Positions 59,161 to 64,000 of a DNA stretch of 64,000 nt are shown in pieces. Location: positions 88,031,199-88,095,198 of the forward strand of contig NC_092811.1 of assembly GCF_040954645.1 (NCBI RefSeq), in the 5' to 3' direction. Position 1 is the first letter of the stretch; every line of letters begins with the position of its first letter. Under the pieces are notes generated by a model. The model made no database searches, had not been told where the DNA came from, and was given only the letters and a program-made list of their open reading frames with translations. Source of the DNA: Diabrotica undecimpunctata. Lineage: Eukaryota; Arthropoda; Insecta; Coleoptera; Chrysomelidae. The translations under genes were made by a program, and so were the position numbers.

Positions 59161-60339
59161 TAATTACTTTAACATGCCACAAGAAAATAGCCTCAGAACA
59201 ATAGATAAAAAGAATAAATAGACCTCTATACTTCACAAAGAAATGTAGTCAGTATATTGGTGTGGAAAAAATTGCTTATTCTGTCTCTCTGATCCGCTTA
59301 CGGAACATTAAAATCTTATCTACGTTTCTCTGTTGTTATTGGTCCGATTGGAGCGTGTGATGCATTAAATGAAAGGAGAGATAATAAGGATTATATTATT
59401 GAAAAATCAAATAAGGAGACTACCAAAAGGCACTACATCTTATCTTCGTTATTAACAGGTGGTTCATTGGGGTTAGCAGCTGAATATTAAAAGCCAAAGT
59501 GTACGCTTATCAAAGATATATTAACATTATATTTCGTTATATTTCTCTAACATCTTCAGACGAAAGCTATAATAGTGTTACAAAATGGTGAAATTGTATA
59601 ATTTACAAAATGAGATAAAAGACTTACTTATGTTAGGTTGCAGCAAAAAGTTGTAAAAAAAACCTCTCGAGGTGTTCGTTGTATTGAATAGAAAAAACTG
59701 AACAAAAATCCTGTGTAGAACTTTTTCAAATTATACACACACAGTCAATCTAAGTGAATATACCTAATGTGTATTTCAAAATTATCAGTAGTAATATCCC
59801 TAGGACATTGATAACAGACGAGATAATTTCATGACAATCGAAAGCTCGTGCTGTTACCAAGCAACGAGCTTGAGAAATTTGTCATGAAATTATGAGGCAT
59901 TCATCAATGTCCGAGGGATATTCGGCGGATAATTTTTCGAAAAAAAAAATCATACTCAACATAACGAAACATTCATTTATTAAAAGTACAGTTAGTGAAA
60001 GTACAATTATTAAAATTTAAGTTAACATTAAAACATTGAAACGTGACATTTTGAAATTTATTTGGATGAAGTTGTCAAACTCGTTCGTGTTGTCATAGGG
60101 ATTGAAAATGGCACTGAATGCAATTATCAGTCTAATGTTGACATGATTGGGTGAAATTGTTCCACATGACACAAAATGAAGAAAAATGGTTGTTAGAACA
60201 GTCGAAAAATTATCAATTTAATTAACATACATGTATGGACAAACAATTATTAAAATACACATATTAGGACGAACACATTATGTAGTTGTCACTATTGAAG
60301 CCACATGGTAAATGAATTAAATACCAAAAATTCTTTTGA
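59161..60339. other. intronic sequence; one foldback
   Basis: No gene. A foldback at 59793-59922 is listed separately; the rest is AT-rich without motifs. Confidence 0.4.
59793..59922. repeat. 130-bp foldback (MITE-like)
   Basis: Ends AATATCCC and GGGATATT; inner pairs GGACATTGAT/ATCAATGTCC, ATAATTTCATGACAA and its complement, AAGCTCGT/ACGAGCTT. Arms about 55 nt with a few mismatched spacers. Confidence 0.75.
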
Positions 60340-61078
60340 TCTTAATAATAAGTCTAACAGAATGCAACAATTTCAAAGTTATGTGCTTTTTGGATGTGGT
60401 TTCATTGTTCAGTAACGTTATCTTGAAGCTTGTATAAGGTCAGTAAGTAAACATTGGCCTGAAATCAGTAGAGAGTGTACAATAGATAAAGATACTTTTA
60501 TAAACTTAATTACTTTCTTATTCAATAACACCTATTTTTCTTTTGATAATACAAACTTTTGGAACATCAATGGAAGCAAGAAATCAGGCCCATTTTGGCT
60601 GCATATGTAATGGATTACCTTTTAGACACTATCATCCCAGTTTTGCCTTTCAACCTTTTTTTCTTAAAAAAATATGTAGACGATATGATCTTAGCTATAC
60701 CAAATGATATGTTAGACGACTTACTTTTTATATTTAACAGCTATGATCCATACATACAATTCACCATCGAAGTAGAAGATGAAAAACAATATATTCCTTT
60801 CTTAAATACTAGATTAGTTTATTCAAATGATAACATCATTACAGTAGATTGGTATATAAAATCAATGAGTTCAAGTAGATACATCAACTCCATGTCCTAT
60901 CACAAACATTCTACCAAAGTTAATTTGGGAAAACAAATGAAAAATAAGGTTCTAAAAATTTCAGATGAATGGCTAAAGTGTCTTTTAGACACTTTAGCCA
61001 TTCTCTTTCGACTTTCCTTGTTATCATCATTTACACAAATGCTAGCTATAATGTCTTCCATTTTAGTAAATTAACATG
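60340..61078 (+). mobile_element. Penelope-like RT fragment (second subfamily)
   Basis: CFLDVVSLFSNV (60390), TIDKDTFINLITFLFNNTYFSFDN, then in other frames AYVMDYLLDTIIP, and from 60650 FFLKKYVDDMILAIP (catalytic YVDD), FTIEVEDEKQYIPFLNTRLV, WYIKSMSSSRYINSMS. It ends at 60966 in a 17-bp perfect inverted repeat (60967-60983 and 60987-61003). After that the sequence may run in the opposite orientation. Linker and GIY-YIG are missing; the counterpart is at 12480. Confidence 0.7.
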
Positions 61079-61696
61079 CAGTGTCTGATGCAACTGTCCA
61101 ACCAAACAACTCTGTCTAAAGTACCTAAGTAAGCAAAATACATTCATACTCATAACAAAATGAACAGAACTGTGATTACCATCTTTTGGCAATTTGCGCA
61201 AACTGAACAAAACTTTCACAGAAATATTTTTTCAATCATTTATTACATTTTGGTTAAATATGATGGATTTGTGTCCGTTTGCTTGGTCTCAAAATGGGAT
61301 TTAATGCATTTTTGAAATGCATTTAGTTTTGAATTATTCATATAACAGTATATATTGGATTTAAAACACATTGTCTGAAATGAATAGTTCACAATGTAGA
61401 TTAAACTAAACCAAGTACTTTGTAGTATTTACTTAAAAAATGTCTAAGACTGGATTTATTACTTTTTGCTCAGGTTCTCCTCTTATACCCAATATATATG
61501 CAACACACAATACAAAAACATTAATACACGAACACACAACACGCAGACGCATACATTACGCAGAAATGCAAAAACACACAAAACAATCAGAATTTGATGT
61601 CCCGAGGGCACAAACACCGTCCCTAGGATTGTTTCAATCAAAATCATTACTTGCCTACAATACCGGAGACTAAATAAATCAACCGTCAATTTTGAA

Positions 61697-61740
<44 letters not shown>

Positions 61741-61800
61741 CTCAAAAACTTGTTGGTTATATTCTTTTCACACAATTCTTAAATAATCTTTTTTAAAAAA
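61079..61800. other. no gene; (TA)n tract at 61701-61737
   Basis: Short ORFs without motifs. (TA)n is uninterrupted for 37 bp. Confidence 0.5.
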
Positions 61801-61880
61801 GATTTTCGAAGTAGAAATCGAAACGACAAATTTTATTTACAAATGCAATTTTTATTACAATCAATTGTGGCGTAATTTCA
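61801..61880 (+). repeat. isolated Penelope-type 3' segment
   Basis: GATTTTCGAAGTAGAAATCGAAACGAC, then AATTGTGGCGTAATTTC, matches the order of the last ~70 bp of both large Penelope copies, with no Penelope coding next to it. Confidence 0.5.
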
Positions 61881-62338
61881 TATAAACATAACTTAGACAA
61901 CAGTTTTAGAACTTTTTTAACATTTATTTAATAGGAAAAACACTTGGGGTTTCCGAGGTCCAACTACGCGGTGTAAGTTATATAGAATAACTGTTGTTCC
62001 AGGGTTAAATTTAGTGTTAAACTGGTGTTTGAGTTTTTCTATTTTAGTTTTATCTGGTGATCTAATAGCATGTTCTAAATTGAAGATTTCAAAGGGGTTG
62101 TAGACATTCCACAATTCTACCTGAAAGATCTGTTGTGAACTTATACTCTGTTGAATAAAATATCAATCCTATATTATAGCAGAGTTTGGAAGATACTATC
62201 GTCCCCCGAAATACAAAAAAAAGATAGCTTTAATACCAATAAGAGCTCATTCAATTCTATTTGTCCTAAATAATTTGCGACTCACTAAAATATTTGATAT
62301 GTTTATATAATTTATATTTTGTACTTTTTTTTTTTCAG

Positions 62339-62525
62339 AATGGCCAAACGCCCTTGAACATCGCCCAGAAACTAGGCTACATTACTGTGATTGAGACCCT
62401 AAAGGTTGTAACGACCGTTACCAACATCACCACAACAACTACTACGAATATTGAAGAAAAATACAAGGTGCAAGCCCCTGAACTCATGCACGAAACGTTC
62501 ATGTCAGATTCTGAAGAGGAGGGCG
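62339..62525 (+). CDS. Ank2: ankyrin exon G (last ANK repeat and linker)
   Basis: Acceptor TTTTTTCAG ending 62338, donor GTAAGC at 62526. 62 codons plus one base. NGQTPLNIAQKLGYITVIETLKVVT is the final ANK repeat. A Thr-rich stretch and EEKYKVQAPELMHETFMSDSEEEGG follow, the insect ankyrin linker towards the ZU5 domain (outside the window). Joins exon F in frame (NAVTT-NGQTP) across a 24,681-bp intron. Confidence 0.95.
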
Positions 62526-62955
62526 GTAAGCAACGAAACTTTGTTAATTATTTGCTTGTGTTTTGTGTTTTTTGCGTAGAAAACTTATGAGAGAATTATT
62601 TAAGATAAAAAGTAACATTGATAGCATAGTAGAAACTATAGGTAGCACCTACTAAAAAAAAACATAACATAAAACAGTTTTAGGGACATCTTAAGATATT
62701 TTTTACGATATTTTCTACGAAGTTTAAATTAGGTTCAGATATTATATATCAGATATAATATGCACTTGAATGCAAAACAGTCGAGCAAAAGCGATATTTG
62801 AGATTACATCTTCTGTTTCAATGAAAGAAGTATAAAAATAAAAAAATATGTAATGTGCAAACAATAACTTTATTATTGAACTTACAAAAACTGCTATTGC
62901 ATTATTTCAAAGACGCATTATAAAAACAATATGCAATACGAACAGAGTTTCATAA
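62526..62955. other. intron start, nothing recognised
   Basis: AT-rich sequence downstream of the last visible donor. No gene seen. Confidence 0.5.
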
Positions 62956-63960
62956 ATATTCATCATTGGAACTAACGCAAGAAAAACGTTATGAACAGAG
63001 AAATCATCAATATGAATTTCATTATTTTTCAATATTTGATATCACCACCCTTACTCCTACTTTCACTTTCCAATCGATTTCGCATGGATCGGATGACGAC
63101 GTTTTTAATAAATTCTTGAAGCATTCCTTCCAATTCATCATTAAGCTCAGCTCTCAATTTCATTAGGCTTCTTGGTGCATGATTTCTGTCACAGGCCCTT
63201 CATTTAATCTCATCCCAAAGATGCTCTATTGGATTTATGTCCGAGCTCAACGCAGGCCAATTTATTGTAGGTATATTGATCTTAGTCAGATAGGTGGTGG
63301 TGACTCGTGCGGTATGGCATCGTGCATTATTCTGTATTAACATAAAGGCGTCGCCAATAAATTCCGCGTATGGAACCAAATTTTCCTTCAAAATGTCTCT
63401 GATATAACGATCCGCTGTTAAACCTCCTCCACGTCCTCCACCAGGCACGAAAATCAACTGGCTTTTCCCATACATGGAAATTCCTGCCCAAAACATACAA
63501 GAACCGCCTTCATATGACACAATTTCTCGTGTACAACATTGAGCAAAACGCTCTCTTGGCCTTCTATAGACTCCATGACTTCTTGTCATTGCCATCTAGG
63601 CAGATCCTATTTTCGTCGGAGAATAATACCTGACTTCATTGATAGTCGTACCAATCTAGATCTTCGCGAGCGTATTCTAATGGCCTTTGCCTCTGGACTG
63701 CAGTTATTTTGGGACCAGTAGCTGCCCTTTTTGGTGTCAGTTTGGCTGCATTCTGTCTCCTCCTGACTGTCCAGATGCTGATAACCACAACTCGGACCTC
63801 TCTAAGCTCTTCTTTGAAATTAGCATCAGTCAAATGTCTATTTCTCAGGGATTTCGATACAAGAAATCAATCATCTCTCTCGGTTGTTATTCGTTTACGG
63901 CCTCCTCTTGTCGGCATACATAATCACCACTATCTTGGCACCGACAGTACACTGGGGACA
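62956..63960 (-). pseudogene. Tc1-like transposase with substituted catalytic Asp
   Basis: Minus strand: RGRKRITTERDD (about 63900), LRNRHLTDANFKEELRE, RQRPLEYAREDLDWYDYQ, then a stop where Trp is usual, VLFSDENRICLDG (first catalytic Asp, about 63617). After a frameshift ORF 63595-63200 has MFWAGISMYGKS, YIRDIL, LIQNNARCHTA and NPIEHLWDEIK. The second catalytic motif is normally DNAR but here NNAR (GAT to AAT). C-terminal residues continue in another frame to about 62990. Stop, frameshift and substitution all argue for a dead copy. No TIR pair was identified. Confidence 0.8.
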
Positions 63961-63987
63961 CAGCAAATTGGCTTAAATTTGCTGTGT
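63958..63987. repeat. 12-bp perfect hairpin at window end
   Basis: ACACAGCAAATT (63958-63969) and AATTTGCTGTGT (63976-63987), 6-nt loop. May be a terminal structure of an element that continues outside the window. Confidence 0.7.
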
Positions 63988-64000
63988 ACACGGCCCTCTG

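Noticed and set aside
61440..61673. 77-codon ORF rich in His/Thr
   Set aside because: CA/ACAC-rich stretch with no recognisable domain.
1..64000. CRISPR arrays, operons, Shine-Dalgarno sites, phage or plasmid features
   Set aside because: None seen; spliced exons with GT-AG borders and eukaryotic transposons show a eukaryotic chromosome.

Overview
This is a stretch of an AT-rich, transposon-dense insect genome. A beetle is plausible from the mix of RTE, Penelope, BEL/Pao, piggyBac and Tc1 elements, but that is inference. The only host gene I can support is an ankyrin (Ank2-like) on the + strand. Seven consecutive exons lie at 1958-2234, 25197-25357, 29705-29908, 33050-33271, 34552-34776, 37361-37657 and 62339-62525. 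They join in frame with no missing residues and encode the later part of the 24-repeat membrane-binding ANK array, then the start of the linker to the ZU5/spectrin-binding region. The gene continues off both ends. No tRNA, rRNA, CRISPR or prokaryotic-type signals were seen.

Nearly everything else is intronic mobile DNA. The first intron shown (23.0 kb) holds a degraded IS630/Tc1-type transposase (upstream of the first exon), several RTE-like LINE fragments, a broken piggyBac, a Penelope GIY-YIG fragment, two I-type LINE tails, a CR1-like LINE and a foldback MITE. Introns of 4.3, 3.1, 1.3 and 2.6 kb hold further LINE and Tc1 pieces, including a 1.58 kb LINE with a 14-bp target-site duplication. 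The last intron (24.7 kb) holds RTE copies, a pseudogene of a multicopy PIN-like/Cys-rich ORF, two Penelope elements used as landing pads by later elements, a BEL/Pao retrotransposon with LTRs differing at 1 of 421 positions, a 2.8 kb TA-flanked DNA transposon inside one LTR, and a third Penelope fragment. After the last exon lies a Tc1 transposase with a substituted catalytic residue.

The most informative signal is the nesting. At least ten insertions can be bounded to the base by target-site duplications (TSDs), and in several cases the empty site can be read from a second copy in the same window. This gives relative ages and shows that at least three defective elements moved in trans. RNA-level structures also stand out: hammerhead-like stem-loops in the Penelope 3' regions, a ~750 bp foldback, a near-perfect 166 bp hairpin MITE, and smaller foldbacks. 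I did not find a convincing new enzymatic or defence system.
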